Part shown: piece by piece, positions 1 through 12,800 of the stretch
Numbering within the stretch: position 1 is the first letter of the stretch
How the letters are laid out: every line of letters begins with the position of its first letter
Assembly (NCBI GenBank): GCA_013399695.1
Contig: VXAU01001245.1
Coordinates: forward strand, 88,526-152,525
DNA length: 64,000 bases
Direction of reading: 5' to 3'
Source: Formicarius rufipectus
Lineage: Eukaryota > Chordata > Aves > Passeriformes > Formicariidae
Position numbers and translations under genes: made by a program
The notes under the pieces: model-generated
Databases searched by the model: none
What the model saw: only the letters and a program-made list of their open reading frames with translations
Told to the model about the DNA's origin: nothing

Positions 1-743
1 GCGATGTTATGCAGTTATCAATTAGAGCTGCAATACAAACATGTATAAATATGACACTTGTGTACCATTGTTCTGTGCAATACTGGTGTTTTCTTCATAT
101 CACTTTTGTGGTTGTGAACTTTTATGATTACTATGACTGTAAGAAATGTTTAGTGTTCTGTCAGTTTCCAGGTTATCATAAGACTTGTAGCAATCGGTTT
201 CTATACGAAGCTGTTTCCACTATCAGCTGTCATGCAGAATAAACCTTATGTCCTGAAATGATTATTAAAAATGTAGGGCAAAACTTCAGTTAATAAATCT
301 AGCGAGCTTTTGATACAGCCATCTCCAGGGTGGACACAAGTTAGGCCCTTTGAAAGGCAATTTTTCTAACCATTTTTACATTTGGAACTTAGTTTTAAGC
401 ACAGAGAAGCCACAAAATTATCTCACAATTAATTTGGAAAAATCAGACCAGTTTACTCCAATGTTACTGGAACTCAGGCACTTGACTATCCCACACTGAG
501 TGTGGTACCAGCGTGAAGTTGTATCCCGTGGAACTGTCATAGTTAACCTTGTTGAAACTCAACTTACTAGAGTAACTTGCATAAGGCTTTGTCAAATATT
601 GCCTCCAATCAGCTGTGTTAAAAATAATTTTTCTTATAATTGTTGAGAATGCTTCTAGTGTCACCTAATGGATTTTTTTTTCAATAGATCAGAAGAAATT
701 GGTTTCGAAGTTCATTAATGTTTGCATGTGGGTTATTTTCTAG
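1..743 (+). other. MADD intron (3' part)
   Basis: No coding exon recognised. A second possible acceptor (ttttttttcaatag, ending 687) lies 56 nt before the real exon, but reading on from it meets TAG at 741 in the MADD frame. Confidence 0.7.
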
Positions 744-851
744 AGTGGGCGGGAACTCCCTGTGAGACCCAGTGGCAGTCGCCATATCAAGAAGCAGACT
801 TTTGTAGTACATGCTGGGACAGACACAACAGGAGACATATTCTTCATGGAG
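744..851 (+). CDS. MADD: MADD coding exon (first in window)
   Basis: 108 nt, phase 0 on both sides, 36 codons from [18 protein letters not shown] to TTGDIFFME. The acceptor is the T-rich ...gttattttctag ending at 743; the donor is gtagag at 852. The in-frame TAG at 741-743 is part of the acceptor, which fixes the exon start. The next intron is only 90 nt. Confidence 0.92.
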
Positions 852-3800
852 GTAGAGATAAGAATAATATTAATGCAACTAGTAGAAGAAGAAATAAGAG
901 AAATAACATTAGAAATCTTATGTAATATTTTGTGCTCTCAGGTATGTGATGACTGTATTGTGCTGAGAAGCAACATTGGCACTGTGTATGAACGTTGGTG
1001 GTATGAGAAGCTCATCAACATGACTTACTGTCCCAAAACAAAAGTGCTGTGCCTCTGGCGTAGGAATGGCCAGGAGACACAACTAAACAAGTTCTACACA
1101 AAGAAGGTAAACATCTTGTTTAATACACACAGTACTGCAGGGATAACTGCACAGGAAAAAAACAATTTTTTTGTGTGTCATATTCTGTATTTAATCCAAA
1201 AATGGCACTGTCTTTCCACAATGGTTACTGAATTGCAAGGGCTGTTTAGTAGCATTGACATCTGAAGCTGGCATTATGTCTTTTCATTTAACTGAGGACA
1301 ATAGTACACCAGAAAGTAATTTAAGAAATGACATATAGCTCTTTCTTTTTGGCTTAAGATAAAGAAAGTTACTAAATTTTGTGTGGATTTGCAGGCATGT
1401 GAAGATAGTAAAAATTTTACGGTAGATTGATAGGGAGAAGCCTAAATAAAACTATGTCTTGGTAATTGAGTTGATTATGTAATTTTTGATCATAGAATGG
1501 CTTGGATTGGAAAGGACCTTTAAGGTCACCTAGTTCCATGGCCCCCTGCCACAGGCAAGGACACCTTCTGCTAGACCAGGTTGCTTAAAGCTGTATCCAA
1601 CCTGATCTTGAGCACTTCCAGGAATGGGGCATCCCCAGCTTCTCTGGGCAGCCTGTTCCAGTGTCTTTATGCCTGTCTTCATAGGAGAGATACTCCAGCC
1701 CTCTGATCATTTTACTCACCCTTCTCTGAACTTGCTCCGACATGTCCGTGTCCTCCTTATTTTGGAGTCCCAGAGCTGGATGCAGCAGTCCAGGTGTGGT
1801 CTCAGGAGATTAGAGAGGCAGAATTACCTCCCTCAATCTGCTGACCACACTGTTTTTGATGCAGCCCACGACACTGTTGGCTTTCTGCGCTGTGAGTGCA
1901 TGTTGCTGGGTCATGTTGAGCTTCTCAGTAACCAGCACCCCAAGTTCTCCCCAAGGCTGCTCTCAGTCCATTCTCTGGCCAGCCTGTATTTGTGCTTGGG
2001 ATTGCCCCAACCCATATATAGTGCCTTGCACTTTGCCTTGCTGAACTTCATGAGGTTCACGCCTGTCAAGGTCTGTCTGGATGACGTCCCTTCCCTACAG
2101 CGTGTTGACTGCATCACACAGCTTGGTGTTGTTGGCAAACTTACTGAATGTCCTTCTACCTGTGTCACTGACAAAAATATCTAACAGCACTGGTCCCAAT
2201 ACTGACACCCAAGGAATACCACTTGCCACTGCTTTCTGTTTGGATGTCAAGCTGTTAACTGCAAGTCTTTGAGTTCATCCATCCATGAAATCCATGCCTT
2301 TCTAGTATAGGCTACCTCAACCTTCTCCATGTCCTGGGTCATCTGGGCTGCTGTTTCATTCCAGAGAGGGCCCAAATTTTCCTTAGCCTTCCTTTTACCA
2401 CTGATGTACCTACAGAAGCTTTTCCAGTTGCCCTTTACATCACTGGTCACTTTTAATTTTGTCAGGAGTTGAGCTTTCCTAACCTGATCCCTGTCTGCTC
2501 AGATAATCTCTCTTGACTCTTCCCAGGCTACCTGTCCTTGCTTCCACCAGGCTTCGTTTTTGTTTGAAGTCTGGGGGCACCTTGTTCATCCGTACAGACC
2601 TGTTAGCTTTTTTACCTGCCTTTCTCTTTGTTGGAATGCATCACTCCTGGGGTTAGAGGAGGCAATCTTTGAATATTAACTGGCTTTCTTGGTTCCCTCT
2701 TCCGTCCAGCACTTTATCCCATGTTATTCTACCAAGCAGATCCCTAAAAAGTTCAGTCTGCCCTCCCGGTCTAGTGACCAGGGCCAGTGAACTTGCTATG
2801 TGTCCTTCTCGCTGCCCTGAGGATCACAGACTCCACTGCTTCATGGTCACTGCAGCCCAAACTGCCTTTGAGCACTTCTTATTGGCTGCCCAATCACTTG
2901 GGGCAGGCAGTTATCATCAACATATTAGAGAAACCTCCTGGATTGCTTATTCCCTGTGGTGTTGTCCTTCCAAGAGATACTGGGGTGATTGAAGTCCCCC
3001 ATGAGGACCATGGCTTGTGAATATGAGGCCACTTCAGTCAGTCTGCAGAGGGCATTCTGTGCTTGGTCTTCTTGGACAGGCAGCCTGTAACAGAACTCCT
3101 CTATAATGTCACCTGTCCCTTTATTCTTGGCTCATGGTCTTCTCCTTATCCATCCCCAGGCAGAGCTCCATGCACTCTGACAGTCATTATCAAAGAGGGC
3201 AATGGCGAACATAATAGCAAACCCAAACTGGCAAAATAGATGAAAGCTTTTCTCCACGAACCTGTGTTTGATATGTATTTCATGAACTCGTGACTAACAT
3301 GAAAGCACGTTGTTATCCTTATGATCAATTGCAAACATAAAGAAATAGCTTAAACCTATTAGGAAAACTCAGGTAACTCTTAGAACTCTATCTCCTACAC
3401 AATAAGCAGCAAACAAAATGTAAAGGTTTGCAAATGCAAGTAATATATTCAAGAGGTATCTTTAAGATATATAATGGAATTATGTTTCTGCTTAAAAAAA
3501 TTAATTTACATAGATCAAATCATCATAATGTAGATGTGAATACAAATGGTAGGAGGACAGAAGCCATATGCTGTAGAATTTACTTGGAAAATTAGTTGCA
3601 TGTATCTTGGGCTATGGATAGAAAATTTTCTTAAATTTTGCTCTGAGATTATGGCTTAATCTCAGAGTTCAAGGAAGATGAATAGAAGAATATGCCATAA
3701 GGACCTTGATGTGAATAACAACAACAACAATATATGCATGACCTGTAACTATGATTGCTGAAAGCTGGAAAGAAAGGGAGGGATTGGGACATTGTTTTGG

Positions 3801-6800
3801 TACTTTTTTATAGTAGTAACTGCATAAACTTGGTTAGAATGTGCCAAGCCATGAATTCTTCACTAGCTTGTTCAATTACATGCTATGAACTTGAAAAATA
3901 AATATAAATACCAACTAGTAATTAGGTGCTTGAACTTTTATAGGCTTTTTTGTCATGATGTACCACATGGAGCTTGTTATTTTTGTAGAATCTTAGAATT
4001 TTGCTGGTCTTTCACCTCTCTTAGTAATTTGGAGAAATAACACTGTATTACTCTTCTTACCCCTGTTAGTGTCGGGAACTATACTACTGTGTAAAAGACA
4101 GTATGGAACGAGCAGCAGCAAGACAGCAAAGCATTAAACCAGGTACAAGATTTTGCTTGTTGGGGACATTTGTTGTTTAACCTACAATCAAAAAACAATT
4201 TATTAGTAACTTCTTTGATCATAATCTTGTTTTACTTGGAAATCTTAGGGTAACTTTGTACATCCATGTGTGCACAGCAGACTGTTATCGTTAGCTTGCC
4301 CTCTTTATCTTGCTGTCAATTCCGACACAAAAAACCCATGTATATAAAGAAGGGTTACATGTAAGGAGGGCTAGCTGCCAGTAAAATGGTAACAGGAAAA
4401 GATTGTGAAACATCTGCTTCACTTTCTCTCCATGACTGGCTAACTACTGCTTGTATTCCTGATTGAGACATAGTATTACGTCGTCCAGTTTGTGTTGAGA
4501 ATGGAGGCTAATAAATATGCTTGTTTGTGTTACTGAGTCTGATACTGGTAATTTTATTTTTTTCATCAATAAACATCCTTTTTCTTGTTGAGTCAAAAAT
4601 CTGTAGAAAGTGGATTTGCAATTTTGGAAGACTGAGTTCTTGGGAAGGCAGTTTTCCTTTTTTTTTTTTTCAGTTCTCAGAGAGGAACAGGTACTGTGTG
4701 TAACTGAGTAAAAAACATTAAGGTGCCTTTTTTTATACCTTCATAAGATGGTTGTTTCTCCTTTGCTGGAACCTGTTTGCAGGTTCAGGGTAACACCACT
4801 GTTGTTTGGTATTTTGAAGTCTGATTTTTGTTGCAACTATTTCTTTTTTTTCAATTGGATGTTAGGATTCTGGGAACCATGCTTTGAGTTACAAACCTAT
4901 TTCAGATGTGTCTTAATGCTTGTGTCCTAATAATCTACGTTTTATACTCATAGGTGGCATTGAGATGACTGAGAAAATGACTTATGTTTATATCTAGCAT
5001 CCTAACTGTTCAGCCCTGGACTAGCTGTTGGGACTTGGAACAGCTACCGTTCTATTTCTCCTACTAGTTTAGGCCTTCCTACCACTTTAGTCAGTTTAGT
5101 TTGAGAATGGAGAGGAAAGACTGAACTTTCATTGAGGGTAGAGAAGGCAAAAGTGACTTTGAAAGCTATTTTAAGGATCAGGCAATAATGTAGCATTAAA
5201 AATGTGTTTGAAAAATGTTTGAAATGTGTTGAAAGTCATTCCCTAGAACTCAGTGGTTCTGGGAAGAAGAATTTTTCAAAAATCATTTTAAGAAGCTATT
5301 TTTTACCTGAACTGAATAAGGAAGAAGAAACTAGATGAAAAAACCTATTAATATCCTCTGTTAAATTGTTATTGGTTTAATCCTGTTGACTTTTTAATTT
5401 CTGGAGGCTTAAAACAACACCATACAATGCAGCTCACAAATGCAAGCCTCATTTGTGCTTGCTCATGTGTTTGTACTTAAGACTATGCTGTCTGTGTTAT
5501 TATGTGACTGCAGTGTCTTACAGGGCAGCAATGAAATGTGGTATTTAATGCAAACAAACAAAACCCCAGTATGAACTACAATAAATAGAGATTGAACTGA
5601 TACTGATGTCCCTTCATGTAATCAGAATGAATTTTATTACAATACTGGTGGTTCTCAGAAAACTGTCATTAGTGGGTAGACTCACTGAAGTGCTCACTAC
5701 TATTATTAGGAGTACCTTTTTGCTATGCACATCAATAGGAATTATGTTTTTACTATTTTATATTTCCCTTTCACATGTCATGATTTGGCTGACTGCTTTC
5801 TTCACTTTCTCTCTCTCTTTCTGGATTTGTTGTTGTTGTTGTTTTGTTTTGTTTCATTTAAAATTAACATCACAGGCCCTGAGCTGGGTGGTGAGTTCCC
5901 TGTGCAGGATATGAAAACTGGTGAAGGAGGTCTTCTTCAGGTCACACTGGAAGGAATTAATCTGAAATTTATGCATAGTCAGGTATGAGGGAAGTCTGTG
6001 AGAAGACTGAGCATGAAGCTTTTTGCGGCTTGCCTGTATAGGTGTTTCCTTTTCCCAGAGTATCACCAAGGACAAGGGAATAGCTTGATGAGGATAAAAA
6101 AGCACATATATATTTACATTCAAACATACAAACATATAGAAATACATATATGTAAAAACACACCAAAATTAAATATCCTCAGGAAAACTATGATTAGTTA
6201 AAGAAAGATGTTGCTATGTCTTTCAACTTCTTGTTTCTGGTGGTCTGAATTGTCTAAGCACTAAACAAATGTTAGCCTGTATTAAGAGATAGAAGAAGTG
6301 ATCAATAGCAATCTAAACTGCCATAATGCATCACTCTGTGAATGTATTTTGATTGCATAAAAAGATAGTGTTTGAATATTTCAGGTACAGAGGGCAATCT
6401 TCTGCATCATGTTTAATCTATCTTATTTTAAAATTTTAGAAAAAATCTGTAGAATTCGGTATAAAAATAAAATGGGAAACTGGTTCTTGATGTAATTCAC
6501 ACAAATAAGAAAAAAATCCTTATTCCTTTTTCCTTCCAAATAGCAGATATTTTGGGCATGGAGGAAACACAACTAGAACTGTCATTTTTTCCTTTCTCTG
6601 AATATTGTTTCTGTTGCTTCCTTTGATCCTTGTTTTTTATTTTGCTTTATTTTTTTTTTGTTTTGCATTTGATATTAAATGCATGCTATGCTAGACAGTA
6701 GAATCAAGTTTTAGGGGAGAGTGTGTGTGTATGTGCGTGAGAGAGAGAACAAAAAGCTTCTGTCAGTTCTCTGTGGAGTTTTTTTTCCTTTCCTTCTGAT

Positions 6801-9800
6801 TAGACTTTTCTCCCCACACAAGCTTTGTTCTTCTTTGAGGATACATCAGTGTAAATCCCACTGGAAGTGCGCATGCATCTCATACATGCTCAGAATCTTT
6901 AATACTTCTCACAAGGTCACGGCACCACCGTGTGCCTCTTGGAGTTCATATGTGCCAGTATAAGGAATGGAGAGTTGTGAACCTCCCTCAGTTTTCCCGC
7001 TGTCTCTTACTAAGGGTGAACCTGGACTAGGGCTGACCTGCTGCAGTATTTCAAACCTACTCTGTGATTGAACAGTCTGCCTGAGTTACAGATTTTAACT
7101 TTTCTTTGGATATGTTGAAAAATGAAGAACTGCAAGAGGAAGTCATCAGTAGTACAGAATGAATTTTCATAGTTACTGAAAATGGCAGGTCTTAAGCTTT
7201 TGAAAATTAAACCCTGGTCTCAAAGCAACAGTTTGATATCCCTATAGATGGATGTAATAGAAATTACTTTGTCCTAAGGTGAGGACACACCATAGGAATG
7301 TTGTGTTTGCCTGTCCTTTCTCTACTTCCAGAAGTCAAAAAAGTTGTTGAGCTCAAACTGCTTATTTCTTAAACAATCTATGGAGATGACTCCATTTCAT
7401 AAATGAAAAGCCAGGCACATATATAGTTGAAGTGAGAAAAGATATATAAGGTGATGACCAGATCAGCAGCAGCATGATTTTTTAAGTGTAGCAGGCACCT
7501 TCAAAAGACAAAGACATTCAGTGTTAAGTGCACAGTGACCACACATGTATCTGTTCAAAATTAAAACTCCAAATCCTGGAACATTCTCTTGTCCTTCAAT
7601 TCAAAGCTGTCTTTTTTTNGAGTGAAAGAAACATTCTGAAAGAAGCTTTAGGGAAACCTGGTACTCATTGTTATTATGTGACTGTCAGGAGAATTACCAC
7701 TTGAATTTTGTACAACAGAGGCTGAGACCTGTGCTACTACCAGCACTCCTAGAATACCAGCTTTATCATATTCTTCCTTACAGAGAATGGTGTTCTAATT
7801 TGCTGTATATGATAAAATTTCCTACCTCTCTTTTAAAGACAGTCTGTGCAGGTCAGACCCAAGAAGTATGTCAACTGTCTCCTTCACCTGAAGGATTATC
7901 CTTCTCTTCTCCATCTTTCCAATGAGGCTGTAGCCAGATGAATTACCATTGCTTTAGCTGGATATTGAAACAAGTACAGTTCTGGAAAATACACTGCAAT
8001 TACTTATTATGTTCAGTCCTTGGTTTGTTAGATTACATTGCCATCTGACTGGGGCATTCAGTACCATTTTAGTGGACCTAAAATATATCTTTGTTTTCCT
8101 TGTCAAAGCAAAGTGTCTAGACAGATATCAAGACTGTAACTGAAGGGTTTCTATAGAGTGGATGACTGTAGCAGTTAAGTAAAGTACTCCTACTAGTTGC
8201 ACCACGCCAAAAAAAAAATCCCCTCAGTATCACAGTCTGTGGAGCAAAAGGATGTTGGCATTCTTACTCTGGCACTCATCAACCTATCTGCTTTCTTAGT
8301 AAAAGGTCTGCTATTCTAGATGAATTGTTCTTTACAATTTTCATATATATTTTATGAATTGTTTCCTAAGGCAGTGAATTCAGAATATATATGTAAGCAT
8401 AATTAAAACCAGGATCCTACAGCCATTTCTCTATGTTGAAAATGATTTTTCTATTTCTGTTGTTTGGATGGGGATACTGACCAAAAAGAGCCTACAGGAC
8501 CTCATCAGGCACAGCTTCATCTTCCATTCCATCTTCCTCTCCTTACTCCATGTACAGGCCCTGTTCTTGGCTGTATTTTCAAGTGTTCTTTCAGTTTAGT
8601 AGCTGACTAAAATAAGGAATTTCTACTGCTCTGCTTGATTGGACATCATAGAAATAATTCATTTAGAACAGAGGAAGTAGGGAGTCTACCTGAGAAGACT
8701 GAACATACTACTTCGGTGCCAGAATGGAGCTTGCTGTTATGAAGCTGTTTTTGAAGGCTCTTGATTTACAGTCTGTACTTTCTTGTCATCTTGTGAATTC
8801 CTTAGGAAATGCCTTAGATGAAGGATGGGCAGCCTGTTACTGACATGTGATAGTTGTCTGCGGTGTTCAGAAATTGTCTCACAGTGCCACAGCACATGAA
8901 AGTTTAAGAAGAAAAGATGTTTATCTGTGCCTAGCCGGTCAGAGGAAGTTCTTTAGAATAGGAAGAATCAAGTGTACCCATAGCATTGGCAGATTATTCT
9001 GAGTTTACATCTACAAATTGTAATATTGGGACCTGGTGCTCTGTCCCTGTTATAAATTCATCTAAGTCAAAAACAGATGGAAGCTTAGTAAGATGCATCA
9101 GGCACATGCCCATCTACTGTAGGATCCACACTGAATGCTCTGTCTTGAAGAACCACAGTTTCCCTAGGGTAAGTAACTGTTACTTCCTTTATGTGTGTTT
9201 TCTGATTGAGTGAGGGGAGAACATCTCTGTCCCTTGGATAATATAGGAAGAAATTGCCTATCAACCCTTATCTTCTGAAAATGGATTGTAATTGTGGCAA
9301 ACCTGATAAATTCTCATCTTGCTCATAACTCTTGCGGAAATGTAGCAGTCCTTATCTTGAACTCAGATCATGACCACCTGGGACAGTCAAGTCTTTTAGG
9401 CAGTTTTACTGTTACCAAGTAAAGCAACTGATGTTTCGCCTGAGTCTTTCTATTGTTTCTGAATTTCTGAACTTTAGACTACTAGCAAAAACTTTTCACA
9501 GAAAAGATTATAGAAAAAGGAAACTAAGTGCAATAAAGTGTTCGGTTATTGATTTGTTCATTTTGTAAGTATACCTCAAAAAATAAAATGTTTTTGACCA
9601 ACTAAACTTATTTAGAACATGGATGAGAAACAGACAAAAGAAAAAAAGATGGAATTAAGTCTCCTTTCCCTTGAGTGCTTGAATGTAAGCAGAAAGCAAA
9701 CTGCAGACTTTTGATTAAGTAAGTGGAAGTTTTGGTTCTTTATATTGAACAAAAAATATCCTGGGTTTGTTGGTTAGTTTTCTGCCAATAAAAATAATAA

Positions 9801-12800
9801 TGAAAACCCTTTGACTTGAAAGTCAGCCTGTCTTCTCTCAGGTTTATGGGGCATTTACAGATCTCTCTTGATACAGATAAGTCTATTTCTTTAAAAAATC
9901 CCTACAACAATTTCTAGTGCTGACTGCCTTTCTTGGGTAGCATATTATGTATGATTACATTGGTGTTTCTAATATTGGATTCAAGAGGGTTGAAGAGTTT
10001 TCCTTTCCCTTCTTTCCAAGACAGTGAAGTTTCTCCAGTACCATTGTTAATAAAAGGTCCTGAGATCATGGTGTCATAAGTGTATATGCACTGGAAGTAT
10101 TAAACCAGACTTCTGTAATACAGTTTTGCAAGGATCTCTCTAAGGTGTTTGACATAGACACTCTGAATGTTAGGGCAGTGTTACTCTTAGTGTTTCTCTT
10201 GTCTTGAAAAGCAAGTCTACTAGAAACTGGAACACAGATTTGATTCCTTATAGCACTTGCTGCAGCTTCTTGTGTCTATGTACTGACTTTGACCCTTTTG
10301 GAGATGTTCACATAAGAAGGGACTGTTTTGTATCTTGACATAGATTGGATATTGAACAAATTCATTGTGCAAAGAGAACTTGTTTATTCATGCAGTCTTG
10401 GCACCTAGGTTCTGGACTGAAAAACCTAATCATGTAGTTCAACTGCCTTTGCCTTTTTGGGATTCAGATAACTGTTCAGCTGGCAGAAGCCATATGTGGA
10501 GTGAGCAAACCATAGAGAAGGGTCCAAACTCTCCCATCCTGATTAAAGCAGAAAACTGGTGCTGACTATTAAAGGAGATGGTTCCAAGAGAAACTATGAA
10601 GATTATGTATCATAGACTCTAGTAAAATCTTAAATGGCAGAACTGTCAGGAACAAGAAAGATTAGTGTTTCCTCATTGGATTAAATTCAATTACTGGATA
10701 GGTTAGGAGAATCAGTGTCAGGATGGGAAGTATAGTGCCCTTTACCTGCCCTCTGTGCTGGAGGAGGATGCATGGAGGGGCGGAAACCAGCTGGGATGGA
10801 TCGGAGGCTACAAATAGCACCAAATTTGGGAGCCAGCTTTTTTCTTGTCCCCCTCTTTTGCTGTATTTCAGATGTGTTGGTATCCTTTTTGCAATAACTC
10901 ATTTGAGTGCCTGAAGGGGTAGCAATGTTGGATATGTCAGAGTTACTAACTCCTTCGTTTCTCTTCCATGCTTTCTCCTCCTGCAAGGAGCGGAAGGTAC
11001 TTCATCTTCTGCTGTCTTCGCTTCTTAGCATTTTTAAGTTTTTTGTTGATTTCTAGCATTGTGGCAAGTTTGTCTTCTGAATATTTATTTCACCCTTTAT
11101 TTATATATTAAACTGTAAACAAACTATTAGTGTATGCTGTAAAACTTCAGGTTGTATCTGTTGTGGTGATGTTTTTGTTTTATTTTGTTTTTTTAGTTTA
11201 AAAAAAGAACAAACCCAACTAATTTTATGTTACTTTCCTCCCTTTTTCTAGGTTTTCATAGAGCTGAATCACATTAAAAAGTGCAATACTGTGCGAGGAG
11301 TCTTTGTCCTGGAGGAATTTGGTAATTACATTATTTTGATATTAGGTCTGTACTCGCATGGCAGTAACTCAAATTTCCAGTTTTCAGATTCAGAGTTGCA
11401 CTGCAATTTCAAAGATAGGAGAGAATATAGATTGCATTTGAGACTTGCCTTAGAGATGGGTGACTTATAAAAAGTTACACATTAATTTTCATCATATTAA
11501 GATTTGTGACCTAGGTCCTTTTTGTTATTAGACAGAGAAAATGTCCTGAGTCTTCTGAAGCAAACAAAACGACAGTTAGGCTTGGGTGTGTGTAGAAATT
11601 TTCTTTGGTATTTTCCTCTTTCATCTGAGAAACCACATTTTTTAAGCAAGATTTAAAGCTGATCTTTCTCTTCACACTGTGCTTTCATAATAAGGAATTG
11701 CTGTTAATTGCAAAGTTTCCTTTTTGCTCTATGTGGAATTTAATTTTTGTTGTATGGAGCAGAAGATATTTTGTCAAGTTGCACTTCATTTATGCAGTGA
11801 ATTTTGTTTTGGAGCCTGACTGGTAAGGAGTGGAAAAGTAAGGGTTAAGGACAACAGAGAGTTTGTGCTATTTTGGTCAGTTATTGCTACTCTGTATGAT
11901 CTGCCTACACTGTAGTTTGGGGAAAATTCCACGTTACTCTTCAGTGTTAGTGTCAGTCACTCTAATCTTAACTAGGGTCTGAAAAAAATGAGGGACTTCA
12001 GACGTTGCTCTCTGGAAGAGTGATGGACATACTTCTCTTGAAATAGTCCTCAAACTTGTATTGGTTTATTCTTCCACCCTTCTGTGAGACATTTGGCTAG
12101 GTCTTAGCTGTATGTATGGAACATTTAAAAAGAAGCTAAAATTTATGGCTTTCTTTCCATAGTAGATCAGCAACCATACTTTGGCCATTTATCAAAATCT
12201 AAATTAGCCACTCCTGTTACCAAGACTCTCATTTTCCTTTGGTACTGTGAATAGACTGTTCTGGACTGGGAGATTATTCCTTAAATTATAAAAGACAAGA
12301 AGAGTTTTCTGAAATTAATGTCTTTGTCCATAATAACATGTTGTCTACTTTTGGTGGTAGGAAGTTCTAAGGTATCCAAGTGATAAAACCCTTCTGACTG
12401 TTGCAGTTTGCTTGGTGTTTACCATAAATCTTGGAGAGGTTTGGTTTTGAATTCATAAACAATTTTGTCCCATTTTTTAAAAATCTTATTCATGGTTCAA
12501 ATGATCAGATCAGTATATTTAAACCATAAAAAAATTTCTACTATTTTATATTTTCAGAAGCTGTCCTCAATTTACGGTTGCCTGTTCCTTGGATACCATG
12601 TTTTCACTGTGATAGGCAGGAATCATTTTACTAATAGAAATTACTTAAGTCAGTTAAAGATTACTGATAAGTTTTACAAAGATAAGAATCCAGAAGTCAT
12701 AAAATTAGCTTGAAGAATGGCTTCAGCTTCTGAAATCTTTAACTTAGAAGAGATTACTTGGATCAGAAATTAATTTTGGATCACTTGTAAGATATTTTAA

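Noticed and set aside
688..743. Upstream acceptor (ttttttttcaatag) as the MADD exon start
   Set aside because: Extension from 688 meets an in-frame TAG at 741-743; the acceptor at 743 gives the recognised protein.
762..1265. Single continuous 167-codon reading frame
   Set aside because: It is two MADD exons joined by a stop-free 90 nt intron, then running past the donor at 1107 into intron sequence.
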